Below are positions 36,541 through 44,324 of a DNA stretch of 44,324 nt, piece after piece. The translations under genes were made by a program, and so were the position numbers. Position 1 is the stretch's first letter. Each line of letters opens with the position of its first letter. The notes below the pieces were generated by a model that searched no databases, was not told the DNA's origin, and worked only from the letters and a program-made list of their open reading frames with translations. The stretch is from Psychromonas sp. (GTDB lineage Bacteria > Pseudomonadota > Gammaproteobacteria > Enterobacterales > Psychromonadaceae), in assembly GCA_013619145.1 (NCBI GenBank), contig JABXKR010000291.1:1-44324 (forward strand), read 5' to 3'.

Positions 36541-36645
36541 CTTATTTCCTTTTTTGCGCTAGTTTACCCAATAAATGATTTTTCGGAAATAAAAACACTG
36601 CTAACGAATAGTTAAGACTATCCTGTTGCTACCTCTCAATATTTA

Positions 36646-36651
36646 TATAAT
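36646..36651 (+). promoter_or_regulatory. Possible -10 element of the frd operon
   Basis: TATAAT lies 90 bases before the frdA start. A matching -35 is weak (CTGTTG at 17 bases). No clear FNR box was found in the 195-base gap. Confidence 0.25.
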
Positions 36652-36735
36652 GTTGAAAAACCTTACTTTTCTCACGGAATTTTCCACAAGCGCTGATACA
36701 CTAAATTATCATAAATTTTTTATGGGAGAAAAAGT

Positions 36736-38517
36736 GTGCAGATAATTAAAACAGATGTTGCCATTGTTGGCGCTGGCGGTTCAGGTTTACGAGCCGCTAT
36801 TGAAATTGCAGAAAACCACCCCGATCTCGATATAGCATTAATTTCTAAAGTTTACCCGATGCGCAGCCATACTGTGGCAGCCGAAGGAGGAGCTGCGGGA
36901 GTTGCTCAAGATCATGACTCTCTTGATAACCACTTTAACGATACCGTTTCCGGTGGAGATTGGTTATGTGAACAGGACGTAGTGCAATATTTTGTTGAAA
37001 ATGCAGCCAAACAACTGACTCAGCTTGAGCATTGGGGATGCCCATGGAGCCGTAAAGAGGATGGCTCTATTAACGTACGCGCTTTTGGCGGCATGAAAAT
37101 AGAACGCACCTGGTTTGCTGCCGATAAAAGTGGTTTTCATATTCTGCACACTCTTTTTCAAACTTCACTGCAGCACCCTAAAATAACCCGCTTTGATGAA
37201 CATTTTTGTTTAGATCTGATTGTTGAAAATGACAAAATACAGGGGATTTTAATTCTTGATATTGCCGAAGGTGAGGCAAAACTAATTCAGGCAAAATCAG
37301 TGATTATGGCAACTGGCGGCGCGGGCCGTGTTTATAGTTACAATACCAACGGTGGCATTGTCACAGGTGACGGAATGTCACTCGCTTACCGCCATGGCGT
37401 TCCGCTACGTGATATGGAGTTTATACAATACCATCCAACAGGTTTACCGGGCAGTGGTATTTTAATGACCGAAGGCTGCCGTGGCGAAGGTGGTATTTTA
37501 TTAAATAAAGATGGTTACCGTTATTTACAAGATTACGGTCTAGGGCCTGAAGTCCCCGTAGGGCAGACTAAAAATAAATATATGGAACTTGGCCCACGCG
37601 ACAAACTCAGCCAATGTTTCTGGCAAGAGCAACAAAAGGGCAATGTGATTAAAGGCCCACGTGGTGATGTTGTTCATCTTGATCTTCGCCATTTAGGTGA
37701 AGAAAAAATTAATGAGCGCCTGCCATTTATCCGCGAACTTGCTAAAGCTTATGTTGGTGTTGATCCGGTTCATGAACCAATCCCAGTTCGTCCAACCGTG
37801 CATTACACAATGGGCGGCATAGAAACCGATGCAAAAACAGCGACTAAACTTGCGGGTTTATATGCAATAGGTGAATGTGCTTCGGTTGGTTTACACGGTG
37901 CAAATCGTTTAGGCTCAAACTCATTAACTGAGCTTGCTGTATTTGGTCAGTTAGCCGGACAACAAGCGGCTGATTATGCGCGTAATAGCAAACATGAAAA
38001 AATTACCCCTTTAAGGAAACAAGCCGAAACGATTATGGCTCGTACCGAAGCCCTGCTGCACAGTGAAGGCACGGAAAAAATGGCAGATATTCGCCAAGAG
38101 ATGGGTGACTGCATGGAAGAAGGTGTGGGTATCTATCGCACTAAAGAGTCGATGCAACAAACCATCAATAAACTAGCCGAACTTAAGAAGCGCTATAAAA
38201 ACATCCAAATCACCGATAAATCGAGTGTGTTTAACACGGAGTTTTTATATGCAATTGAACTTGGATACCTGCTCGATACCGCACAAGCGATGGCACACAG
38301 TGCAATTTTACGAGAAGAGTCTCGCGGCTCTCATCAGCGTATTGATGGTTTTGAAAAACGTGATGATAACAACTTCTTAAAACATTCACTGGCCTTTTAT
38401 CAAGGTGATAAAGCACCAAAAATTGATTATTCATCAGTAACTATTACCAAAAGCCAACCCGCAGAAAGGGCATATGGTGCGGCAGGTGAAAAAGCACATG
38501 CGCAGGAGAAAGTTTAA
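36736..38517 (+). CDS. frdA: Fumarate reductase flavoprotein subunit FrdA
   Basis: FrdA is the catalytic subunit of quinol:fumarate reductase, which works in anaerobic respiration. The 593 residues start at GTG ([17 protein letters not shown]), with GGGAGA before it. E. coli FrdA also begins MQ and has a similar length. The FAD-binding [10 protein letters not shown] comes first, followed by [10 protein letters not shown] with the His that is covalently linked to [27 protein letters not shown] and [10 protein letters not shown] line the active site. The end is less conserved, as in E. coli. The stop overlaps frdB (TAATG). Confidence 0.97.
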   Translation: MQIIKTDVAIVGAGGSGLRAAIEIAENHPDLDIALISKVYPMRSHTVAAEGGAAGVAQDHDSLDNHFNDTVSGGDWLCEQDVVQYFVENAAKQLTQLEHWGCPWSRKEDGSINVRAFGGMKIERTWFAADKSGFHILHTLFQTSLQHPKITRFDEHFCLDLIVENDKIQGILILDIAEGEAKLIQAKSVIMATGGAGRVYSYNTNGGIVTGDGMSLAYRHGVPLRDMEFIQYHPTGLPGSGILMTEGCRGEGGILLNKDGYRYLQDYGLGPEVPVGQTKNKYMELGPRDKLSQCFWQEQQKGNVIKGPRGDVVHLDLRHLGEEKINERLPFIRELAKAYVGVDPVHEPIPVRPTVHYTMGGIETDAKTATKLAGLYAIGECASVGLHGANRLGSNSLTELAVFGQLAGQQAADYARNSKHEKITPLRKQAETIMARTEALLHSEGTEKMADIRQEMGDCMEEGVGIYRTKESMQQTINKLAELKKRYKNIQITDKSSVFNTEFLYAIELGYLLDTAQAMAHSAILREESRGSHQRIDGFEKRDDNNFLKHSLAFYQGDKAPKIDYSSVTITKSQPAERAYGAAGEKAHAQEKV

Positions 38518-39254
38518 TGAGTGAATTAACGATTGAAATTGATGTGCTTCGTTACCGTCCTGAGATGGATAACGAACCTTTCACGCAAACCTTTGAAGTG
38601 CCTTACACCGCCGAGATGTCCATTTTGGAAGCGCTGCAATATATTAAAGATCACCTAGATAGCACGGTAAGTTTCCGCTGGTCTTGTCGTATGGCGATTT
38701 GTGGTAGCTGTGGTTTGATGGTGAATAGCGTTCCTAAATTAGGCTGCAAAGCATTTCTGCGTGATTATTACCCCCAAAAAATAAGTTTAGAGCCCTTAGC
38801 TAACTTCCCTATTGAACGCGATCTTGTGGTGGTAATGGATGATTTCATTAAAAAATTAGAAGAGATCAAACCCTATATCATCCCGGAAAAAGAGAAATGT
38901 TTATCTGAAGGCACATATCAGCAAACGCCTGAACAGATGGCTAAATTTAAACAGTTTTCAATGTGTATTAACTGCGGTCTTTGTTATGCAGCCTGCCCGC
39001 AATATGCGTTAGACAATAAGTTTACCGGACCTGCGGCCTTGGCATTACTTGCTCGTTACAATCGAGATAGTCGAGATAATGGCGAAGCCGAGCGTATGAA
39101 AATCGTTAACCAGGAAGAAGGGGTTTGGGGCTGTACGTTTGTTGGATATTGTTCCGTTGTTTGTCCAAAAGATGTCGATCCTGCTGCTGCTATTCAACTG
39201 CTTAAAGTTGAAAGCAGTAAAGATTACCTGATTGGTATGTTCAAACCAGATTAA
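38517..39254 (+). CDS. frdB: Fumarate reductase iron-sulfur subunit FrdB
   Basis: This is a 245-residue FrdB (E. coli 244). [2Fe-2S] ligands lie in [10 protein letters not shown] and a later LGC. The [4Fe-4S] set is [12 protein letters not shown]. The [3Fe-4S] set is [12 protein letters not shown], with a final CP-type residue in the same motif. It carries electrons from menaquinol in FrdCD to FrdA. It starts on the frdA stop codon. A 243-base gap containing a repeat separates it from frdC, which is unusual for this operon. Confidence 0.97.
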   Translation: MSELTIEIDVLRYRPEMDNEPFTQTFEVPYTAEMSILEALQYIKDHLDSTVSFRWSCRMAICGSCGLMVNSVPKLGCKAFLRDYYPQKISLEPLANFPIERDLVVVMDDFIKKLEEIKPYIIPEKEKCLSEGTYQQTPEQMAKFKQFSMCINCGLCYAACPQYALDNKFTGPAALALLARYNRDSRDNGEAERMKIVNQEEGVWGCTFVGYCSVVCPKDVDPAAAIQLLKVESSKDYLIGMFKPD

Positions 39255-39267
39255 TGAAAAAGTGATA

Positions 39268-39534
39268 AGTAAATGTTAACTTTTCGTATATCTCAACACA
39301 GTTTGAGCACTGTCGTGAAGTAGATAAAGAGGACTAAGCAATGAGTAAACGTAAACCTTATATACGCGAACTGCCAACGGTTTCAATGGCTGGTTGAAAT
39401 ATCATTTTTACTATTTTAGATACTAGTAAATGTTAACTTTTCGTAGCTCTCGACTCTGATTAAGCACTGTCGTGAAGTAGATAAAGAGGACTAAGCAATG
39501 AGTAAACGTAAACCTTATATACGCGAACTGCCAA
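39268..39534 (+). repeat. 110-bp direct repeat around the frdC start (two copies, period 157 bp)
   Basis: Copy A is 39268-39377 and copy B is 39425-39534. The last 70 bases of each are identical and include the ribosome site GAGGACTAAGCAATG and the first twelve frdC codons. The first 40 bases differ at 7 positions. The 47 bases between the copies are unique. Confidence 0.95.
39341..39397 (+). pseudogene. Truncated frdC copy or 18-codon leader ORF
   Basis: The ATG and ribosome site are the same as those of frdC. It reads MSKRKPYIRELP as in FrdC, then diverges to TVSMAG and a TGA stop. It is either a duplication scar or an upstream ORF translated before frdC. The membrane helices of FrdC are absent. 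Confidence 0.75.
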
Positions 39535-39887
39535 GGGATTGGTGGATGAAACAACTGTTTTATACAAAATATATGATAAGGGAAGGCAGCAGTGTTTTAA
39601 TTACCTTATACAGCCTGATTTTAGCTTGGGGTGTTTTTCGCCTTAGCCAGGGAGAGACCGCTTTTAACGGCTGGCTTGAAGCTTTGCAAAACCCATTTGC
39701 AATTATCCTGCATCTTCTTATGCTGATATTAGCCTTATACCACACAATTACCTGGTTCTCTCTCGCACCTAAAGCGGTTGATTTATGGATAAAAGGTAAA
39801 AAGCTTGATGATAAGGTGATTGTCGCAGCACATTACGGCGCCTTTGCCGTGCTGACTATTTTCTGCTTGTTAATTATTACCCTATAA
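39498..39887 (+). CDS. frdC: Fumarate reductase membrane anchor FrdC
   Basis: This is a 129-residue FrdC with three membrane helices (about 30-48, 65-87 and 108-127). The N-terminus KRKPYIRELPRDWWMKQLFYTKYMIREGSSV and the LAPKAVDLW segment match E. coli FrdC (KRKPYVR, FYxxYMLREG, LAPKA). Together with FrdD it forms the quinol site. Its start lies inside the second copy of a direct repeat. Stop to frdD start is 13 bases. Confidence 0.95.
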   Translation: MSKRKPYIRELPRDWWMKQLFYTKYMIREGSSVLITLYSLILAWGVFRLSQGETAFNGWLEALQNPFAIILHLLMLILALYHTITWFSLAPKAVDLWIKGKKLDDKVIVAAHYGAFAVLTIFCLLIITL

Positions 39888-39900
39888 AAGGAGGCTTTTG

Positions 39901-40302
39901 ATGTCAAAGACCACAGAGAAAACCTATAAACGCTCTCATGAACCCGTTTTTTGGGGCTTATTTGGCGCAGGTGGTATGCTTACTGCGTTTCTTACACCTG
40001 TTATGATCTTAATTACAGGGCTCTTAATTCCACTTGGGATTATAGATCAGCACTACTTTAGTTATGAAAAAATACATGGTTTTGCCACAACATGGTACGG
40101 TTCCGTCATTGTTTTAGTTTTAGTGGCACTGCCCTTCTGGCATACCCTGCACCGAATTTTCCATGCGTTACATGATATCGGCATTAATCGTGGACGTGAT
40201 TGGCAACAAGTGATCTGTTATGGTTTTGCTTTTGCTGTCAGCGTTTTTGTTTTCACTCTTTTATTACAAATGCTAACCGCGCCAAGCTTATTTGGTTTTT
40301 AA
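39901..40302 (+). CDS. frdD: Fumarate reductase membrane anchor FrdD
   Basis: This is a 133-residue FrdD with three membrane helices. KRSHEPVFWGLFGAGGMLTAF is the family N-terminus, and WHTLHRIFHALHDIG holds the conserved His region. The ATG at 39901 is chosen because AAGGAGG stands 6 bases before it. The ORF track begins one TTG codon earlier. It is the last gene of the frd operon, followed by a terminator. Confidence 0.95.
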   Translation: MSKTTEKTYKRSHEPVFWGLFGAGGMLTAFLTPVMILITGLLIPLGIIDQHYFSYEKIHGFATTWYGSVIVLVLVALPFWHTLHRIFHALHDIGINRGRDWQQVICYGFAFAVSVFVFTLLLQMLTAPSLFGF

Positions 40303-40316
40303 CAAAAAACGACTAT

Positions 40317-40346
40317 AAAAAAACCAGCTAAGCAGCTGGTTTTTTT
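40317..40346. terminator. Bidirectional terminator between frdD and efp
   Basis: AAAAAAACCAGCT, an AAGC loop, AGCTGGTTTTTTT. T-runs follow on both strands, so it serves both converging genes. Confidence 0.9.
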
Positions 40347-40364
40347 GCAGCTCATTACAGAGAC

Positions 40365-40934
40365 TTATTTTTTCACACGCCCAACATATTCCGCGCTACG
40401 TGTATCTACTTTAACTACTTCACCAATTTGAATAAATAGTGGAACACGGATAACTGCACCTGTCGCAAGTGTTGCAGGTTTACCGCCCGTTCCTGCTGTA
40501 TCACCTTTCAGACCTGGATCGGTTTCTGTCACTTCGATTTCTACAAAGTTTGGTGGTGTCACGACAATCGGGTTATCGTTCCAAGTTGTGATGGTACACA
40601 TATCTTGTTCAACTAACCATTTAGCCATATCACCGACAGCTTTTTCATCTGCAGCAATTTGCTCAAATGTGTCGTTATTCATAAAGTGAAAAAACTCACC
40701 ATCGTTATAAAGGTATGCAAGATCAGTCTCCATCACATCTGCAGACTCAACGGACTCGCCCGATTTAAATGTTTTCTCAACTACCTTACCAGATAACAGC
40801 TTACGAAATTTAACACGGCTAAATGCCTGCCCCTTACCAGGCTTAACAAATTCATTCTCAATAATTGCACAAGGCTCTTTATCCATCATGAATTTTAGCC
40901 CACCTTTGAATTCGCTGGTACTATATGATCCCAT
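40365..40934 (-). CDS. efp: Elongation factor P
   Basis: EF-P relieves ribosome stalling at polyproline. I start at the ATG at 40934 (189 residues; E. coli 188), not at the ORF-track start 13 codons earlier, because [14 protein letters not shown] lines up with the family. The modified lysine lies in KPGKGQA at Lys34. This fits modification by the EpmA and EpmB encoded here. [16 protein letters not shown] and [24 protein letters not shown] form the C-terminal OB domain. It is divergent from epmB with only 30 bases between starts. Confidence 0.97.
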   Translation of the reverse strand: MGSYSTSEFKGGLKFMMDKEPCAIIENEFVKPGKGQAFSRVKFRKLLSGKVVEKTFKSGESVESADVMETDLAYLYNDGEFFHFMNNDTFEQIAADEKAVGDMAKWLVEQDMCTITTWNDNPIVVTPPNFVEIEVTETDPGLKGDTAGTGGKPATLATGAVIRVPLFIQIGEVVKVDTRSAEYVGRVKK

Positions 40935-40964
40935 ATTAACCTCTATATAATTTGATTTTAAAAA

Positions 40965-41981
40965 ATGACACAAATAATTACCGTGAATGATACCGCCGAG
41001 TTAGCAACTTGGCAAAAGGAACTAGCAAATGCGCTTAAAAATCCGCTACAACTTTTGAAATTATTGGATATATCACCAGAAAGTGTGCCATTAAGCTTAA
41101 AAGCGCGTAAATGTTTTCCAATGTTAGTGCCGCTACCCTTTATTGCAAAAATGAAAAAGGGAGATATTCACGACCCACTATTAAAACAAGTGCTGCCTGT
41201 TACAGAAGAAGAGTTAATAAGTGAAGGTTATAGCCTGGATCCATTACAGGAACATAATAGTGCCGCGCCGGGTCTGTTACACAAATATCGAAGCCGTGTA
41301 TTACTGATACTAAAATCGGGTTGCGCTGTGAATTGCCGTTACTGTTTCAGACGTCACTTTCCTTATCAAGATAACAATATTAACAAAAAACAGTTACAGG
41401 AAATTATTACTTATATCGAAGCTCATCCTGAAGTGAATGAAGTGATTTTAAGCGGAGGTGATCCGCTAATGAGCAAAGATGATTTTTTACAGTATTTACT
41501 TAACGCGTTAGATTCAATGCCGCAGTTAACCCGTTTACGTATTCACTCCCGTCTTCCAGTTGTTATCCCGGCAAGAGTAACAAAGCAATTATGCTCTATG
41601 CTTAAGAAGAGCCGCTTAAAAGTGGTCTTAGTTTTACATATCAATCATGCTAATGAAATTGATAGTGCGTTTACAGAGGCGATATCAAAACTGCAGCAAG
41701 CAGGCGTTCAACTGTTAAACCAAAGTGTATTATTAAAAGGCGTGAATGATAGCAGCCAAGCCTTGATTGAACTTAGTGAAGCCCTGTTTAGTGCCAATAT
41801 ATTACCTTATTACCTGTTTTTATTAGATAAGGTACAGGGCGCACAACATTTTGATTTGGAAGAAAAAAAGGCTCAACTATTAATTAAAGAGATGAGTTTG
41901 GCGTTACCTGGGTATTTAGTGCCCAAACTGAGCAGAGAAATTGCAGGTCAGAAAAGTAAAACTATCATTAGTTCGCTATAA
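40965..41981 (+). CDS. epmB: EpmB, EF-P (R)-beta-lysine-forming lysine 2,3-aminomutase
   Basis: EpmB is a radical SAM, PLP-dependent enzyme that turns lysine into (R)-beta-lysine for EF-P modification. The 338 residues are typical (E. coli 342). The radical SAM motif is [16 protein letters not shown] (CX3CX2C). [10 protein letters not shown] is the SAM-binding GGDP motif, and LLKGVND is a conserved C-terminal segment. I see no ribosome site before the ATG, and the short gap to efp means both promoters overlap the opposite gene. Confidence 0.95.
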   Translation: MTQIITVNDTAELATWQKELANALKNPLQLLKLLDISPESVPLSLKARKCFPMLVPLPFIAKMKKGDIHDPLLKQVLPVTEEELISEGYSLDPLQEHNSAAPGLLHKYRSRVLLILKSGCAVNCRYCFRRHFPYQDNNINKKQLQEIITYIEAHPEVNEVILSGGDPLMSKDDFLQYLLNALDSMPQLTRLRIHSRLPVVIPARVTKQLCSMLKKSRLKVVLVLHINHANEIDSAFTEAISKLQQAGVQLLNQSVLLKGVNDSSQALIELSEALFSANILPYYLFLLDKVQGAQHFDLEEKKAQLLIKEMSLALPGYLVPKLSREIAGQKSKTIISSL

Positions 41982-42025
41982 TCAGATCAAGTCCTTATAA
42001 ATTCAGCATCAAACAGGAAGAGACA

Positions 42026-42343
42026 ATGAGCCAAGAAAATGTGATTAAGCAGTTACAAGAAAATTTAAAAATCATTTACCACAAAGCAGTTGATGCGGAT
42101 AAACAACTTGAATTATTACGTCAGCAGGAAAAGGCCGGCTTTGTACAAATATTTACTGGTGATAGCGCCTTTAAAAATCATTCCAGCACTTTTTTGCCTT
42201 ATGTAGAAGAGCTGGCTGCTGATCTACAAGAAATTCAAACCGATAATGAAGAGCATTACAAAACACTTTTACCCGCAATTGTGGTCAAGATAGAACTTCT
42301 TTTTAAAACGCTAAGCTCTTTTAAAATTAATTTAAAAGATTAA
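42026..42343 (+). CDS. Small helical hypothetical protein
   Basis: This 105-residue, highly helical protein (heptad-like leucines in VIKQLQENLKIIYHKAV and LELLRQQEK) has no signal or membrane segment. AGGAAGAG stands before the ATG. It follows epmB by 44 bases in the same direction, so it may be co-transcribed. I recall similar conserved hypothetical proteins beside epmB in marine gammaproteobacteria but cannot name a family or function. Confidence 0.6.
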   Translation: MSQENVIKQLQENLKIIYHKAVDADKQLELLRQQEKAGFVQIFTGDSAFKNHSSTFLPYVEELAADLQEIQTDNEEHYKTLLPAIVVKIELLFKTLSSFKINLKD

Positions 42344-42357
42344 GTATTTGCAGTTTT

Positions 42358-42378
42358 AAGGGCTTTTTCTAAGCCCTT
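42358..42378. terminator. Bidirectional terminator between the small helical gene and the cyclase
   Basis: AAGGGCTT, a TTTCT loop, AAGCCCTT. It is followed by CCTTTT on the plus strand and by AAAACT on the minus strand. Confidence 0.6.
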
Positions 42379-42388
42379 CCTTTTACAA

Positions 42389-44011
42389 TCATTTCTTAGC
42401 GTTGAATACACAAACCTTATTTCGCCCAGAATTTTTGGCATCGTATAGCGCAAGATCGGCAAAAGTCAGTTGCTTGTCTTGTTCCTCTGCTCTGTCTATT
42501 TTCTGAACCTCTGTCAGCCCAACACTTATCGAAAATGAAATCTGATGTTGATTAAATGTACAAGCTTCTGAGGCAATTTTCTCTCGTATCCTTTCAAGTA
42601 ACATCAAGGCATGCTTTTCAACCGTATTCGGCATTAGCAGAACAAACTCTTCTCCGCCATAGCGGGCAAAAACATCTGTTTTACGAATATGCGCTAGAAC
42701 CCGCTGCGAAAAATCAATTAAAACCGCATCACCAGCATCATGACCGTAGTTATCATTCACTTTTTTAAAATGATCCAGGTCGATCATTGCGACACAGTAT
42801 TTTTCTTTATATCTTAAGTAACGTTCATTTTCCTGCTTTAAAAATTGATCGAAATAATGGCGATTAAAAATTCCTGTTAAAACGTCATGTGATGCAAGGT
42901 AAGTCAGTTGTTTATTTACTGTAATTATCTCCTGCTCTTTTTTCAACAAGCGCTCGATATAATTTTTAATAGCTTTAGCCATATGGCTTAGTTCATCGCG
43001 CCCTTTGATTGGAAAATTCGCCGTTGTTTTTTCATTATGCCCAGAATCAATAATATTGCGGATTAATAAGATCCGTTTAATAAAATTGAGTTGGATTAGC
43101 ACAAAAAGAAATGTTGCAATCAGGCTGATAAAAAGAACAAAGTATAAGCGGGATTTACGCAGATAAGTTTCATGTTCAAGTTTGTTAAGAACATTTAGTA
43201 AACGGTTTTGCACCGCGAGCACTTCACTCCCCAAAGTTGAAACAAACAGACTCGTAAAATATTCATTTTTTTTACTTAGTTTTCTAATTTTATCATTATG
43301 AGTTACATAATCCTGATAAGTGGATGCAAGCGAAGTTTTATCAATAAAAACATCATGAATTTTAGCCAATTGCTCCGCCCCTAACTCACCTTTTAAGCTG
43401 TTTATAAATGAGCTTAATGCCTTAAGATCCGTTGCTCGATAAGCAACATTATTTTTATTGATAATCGGATTAAAATGAGAGATGGCCTTATCCATAACCA
43501 CAAATAGCTGCATATTACTTTTATTTAACTGGCTCAGTTTAAGCGCCTCTGCCGAGCGATAAGAAGCAAAGAACTTATCCTCTAATTGGAATTTATATTC
43601 AAGCGCACTGACTAAATCTTGTAAATGGCTATAGAGTTGTTTTTTTAAATCGTCTAGCGCTTTAAAATTTATACTGTCGCCTTGTAACTGCTCAATAATT
43701 TTATCGATCCGCAATTTTTTATCCGATATATCAAGAATACCCGACTGAAGCTCAGTCAAATCAGTAGCAAGGAACATTTCCATTGAGGCATTAATAATTT
43801 CTTGGGATTGTCGTCTTAATTCAGAGACTTTCATTAATGCATTCAAATGACGATCTTTTACCTCTTGATAATCATCTTTAAATTCATTAAGCGAATGCAC
43901 TCCAATTCCAGCAGAAATCAGCGTCATTAATGCCAGTAAAAGTGTTAATGAGATGATTTTTAAACTCAAGCTATCTCTTAATCTAGGCATAAATAAAATC
44001 GCTTGTTGCAT
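42389..44011 (-). CDS. Membrane-bound diguanylate cyclase (GGDEF)
   Basis: This 540-residue protein has an N-terminal membrane helix (about 16-36) and a long helical periplasmic region of the type found in four-helix-bundle sensors. A second helix (about 285-308) follows, then a HAMP-like stretch ending GRDELSHMAKAIKNYIERLL. A GGDEF domain spans about 375-535. The active-site motif is GGEEF (452-456), so catalysis is expected. The product-inhibition I-site RKTD (443-446) is five residues upstream, as usual. No EAL domain is present. It makes c-di-GMP from GTP in response to an unknown periplasmic signal. No ribosome site is visible at Met1; Met8 is an alternative start. Confidence 0.92.
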   Translation of the reverse strand: MQQAILFMPRLRDSLSLKIISLTLLLALMTLISAGIGVHSLNEFKDDYQEVKDRHLNALMKVSELRRQSQEIINASMEMFLATDLTELQSGILDISDKKLRIDKIIEQLQGDSINFKALDDLKKQLYSHLQDLVSALEYKFQLEDKFFASYRSAEALKLSQLNKSNMQLFVVMDKAISHFNPIINKNNVAYRATDLKALSSFINSLKGELGAEQLAKIHDVFIDKTSLASTYQDYVTHNDKIRKLSKKNEYFTSLFVSTLGSEVLAVQNRLLNVLNKLEHETYLRKSRLYFVLFISLIATFLFVLIQLNFIKRILLIRNIIDSGHNEKTTANFPIKGRDELSHMAKAIKNYIERLLKKEQEIITVNKQLTYLASHDVLTGIFNRHYFDQFLKQENERYLRYKEKYCVAMIDLDHFKKVNDNYGHDAGDAVLIDFSQRVLAHIRKTDVFARYGGEEFVLLMPNTVEKHALMLLERIREKIASEACTFNQHQISFSISVGLTEVQKIDRAEEQDKQLTFADLALYDAKNSGRNKVCVFNAKK

Positions 44012-44324
44012 TTAATGAAAAACAGCTGACTAGCACAACTAAAGGAAAGAGAAGCAGGAAACACTTATGAAGAAAAATATTGAGTTGTAATCGCATTATT
44101 TTCGCCAGTTATTAAAGACATTTAAATTATGAAGAAGGTTATTTCCCTGCCATTTTTGATCCCCTCACTAAGAGTAATAGAGGATTTGTTGATTTTCTCA
44201 AAATTGTTCACATAAGTAAATTATTAAACTATTTTCAAAAACAGGTATAGAGTCTGGACTTCTATCTAAGAATCTAATCCTGTCAGGTTCATTTCTTCTG
44301 TCATTATCAAATGAGGAGGATAGA
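44012..44324. other. Intergenic region at window end
   Basis: These 313 bases hold no supported gene. Short frames exist (for example a 28-codon one from 44129) but lack support. The last bases, GAGGAGGATAGA, resemble a strong ribosome site, so a rightward gene may begin just beyond the window. Confidence 0.6.

Overview
The window is a continuous stretch of a gammaproteobacterial chromosome. Gene content, order and a moderately AT-rich composition suggest a marine member of the Alteromonadales or Vibrionales, and I would guess a Psychromonas-like genus. That placement is inference: there is no rRNA or species marker here. The housekeeping order is typical of the class: clpB-pgeF-rluD with divergent bamD; a minor-pilin/PilY1 region next to ispH-fkpB-lspA-ileS-ribF-murJ; rpsT; and epmA-frdABCD-efp-epmB.

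Region by region. (1) 1-4600 is a respiratory island. A decayed methyl-accepting chemotaxis protein tail is followed by a periplasmic ethylbenzene-dehydrogenase-type c-haem protein. After it come nrfB-nrfC-nrfD (pentahaem cytochrome, ferredoxin, quinol-oxidising membrane protein) and a small tetrahaem cytochrome. The catalytic nitrite reductase gene nrfA is not adjacent on either side, and two of the cytochromes carry a non-standard CX3CH haem motif. (2) 4620-10450 holds clpB with a near-consensus heat-shock promoter, pgeF, rluD, divergent bamD (whose 3' end carries a 40-bp tandem duplication that changes the C-terminus) and glnB. (3) 10583-23852 holds two diverged tandem copies of a minor-pilin cassette. 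Each has a rightward fimT/fimU-type gene facing a leftward pilV-pilW-pilX-pilY1 operon. Only the first copy also has pilE and a TapY2-like gene. (4) 23958-31482 is a leftward block: murJ, ribF, ileS, lspA, fkpB, ispH. (5) 31617-35057 holds rpsT with two promoters and a UUG start, then a lipoprotein GH20 chitobiase, also with a probable UUG start. (6) 35089-41981 holds a DUF4404-like protein, an unlisted 54-codon membrane ORF, epmA, the four-gene fumarate reductase operon (with a 110-bp repeat that duplicates the start of frdC), and the divergent pair efp/epmB. (7) 42026-44324 holds a small helical protein, a membrane diguanylate cyclase and a gene-free end.

How the genes work together. EpmB and EpmA make and attach beta-lysine on EF-P Lys34. 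NrfBCD and FrdABCD are both quinol-linked anaerobic respiratory modules. The PilY1 cassettes supply tip and priming components for type IV pili, giving the cell two alternative or mixed pilus tips. The diguanylate cyclase is not obviously tied to the pilus genes.

The most unusual signals are the nrfBCD island without nrfA and its CX3CH cytochromes, the doubled PilY1 cassette, the frdC 5' duplication with its 18-codon mini-ORF, and the bamD 3' duplication. I found no tRNA or rRNA genes, CRISPR array, insertion sequence or prophage.
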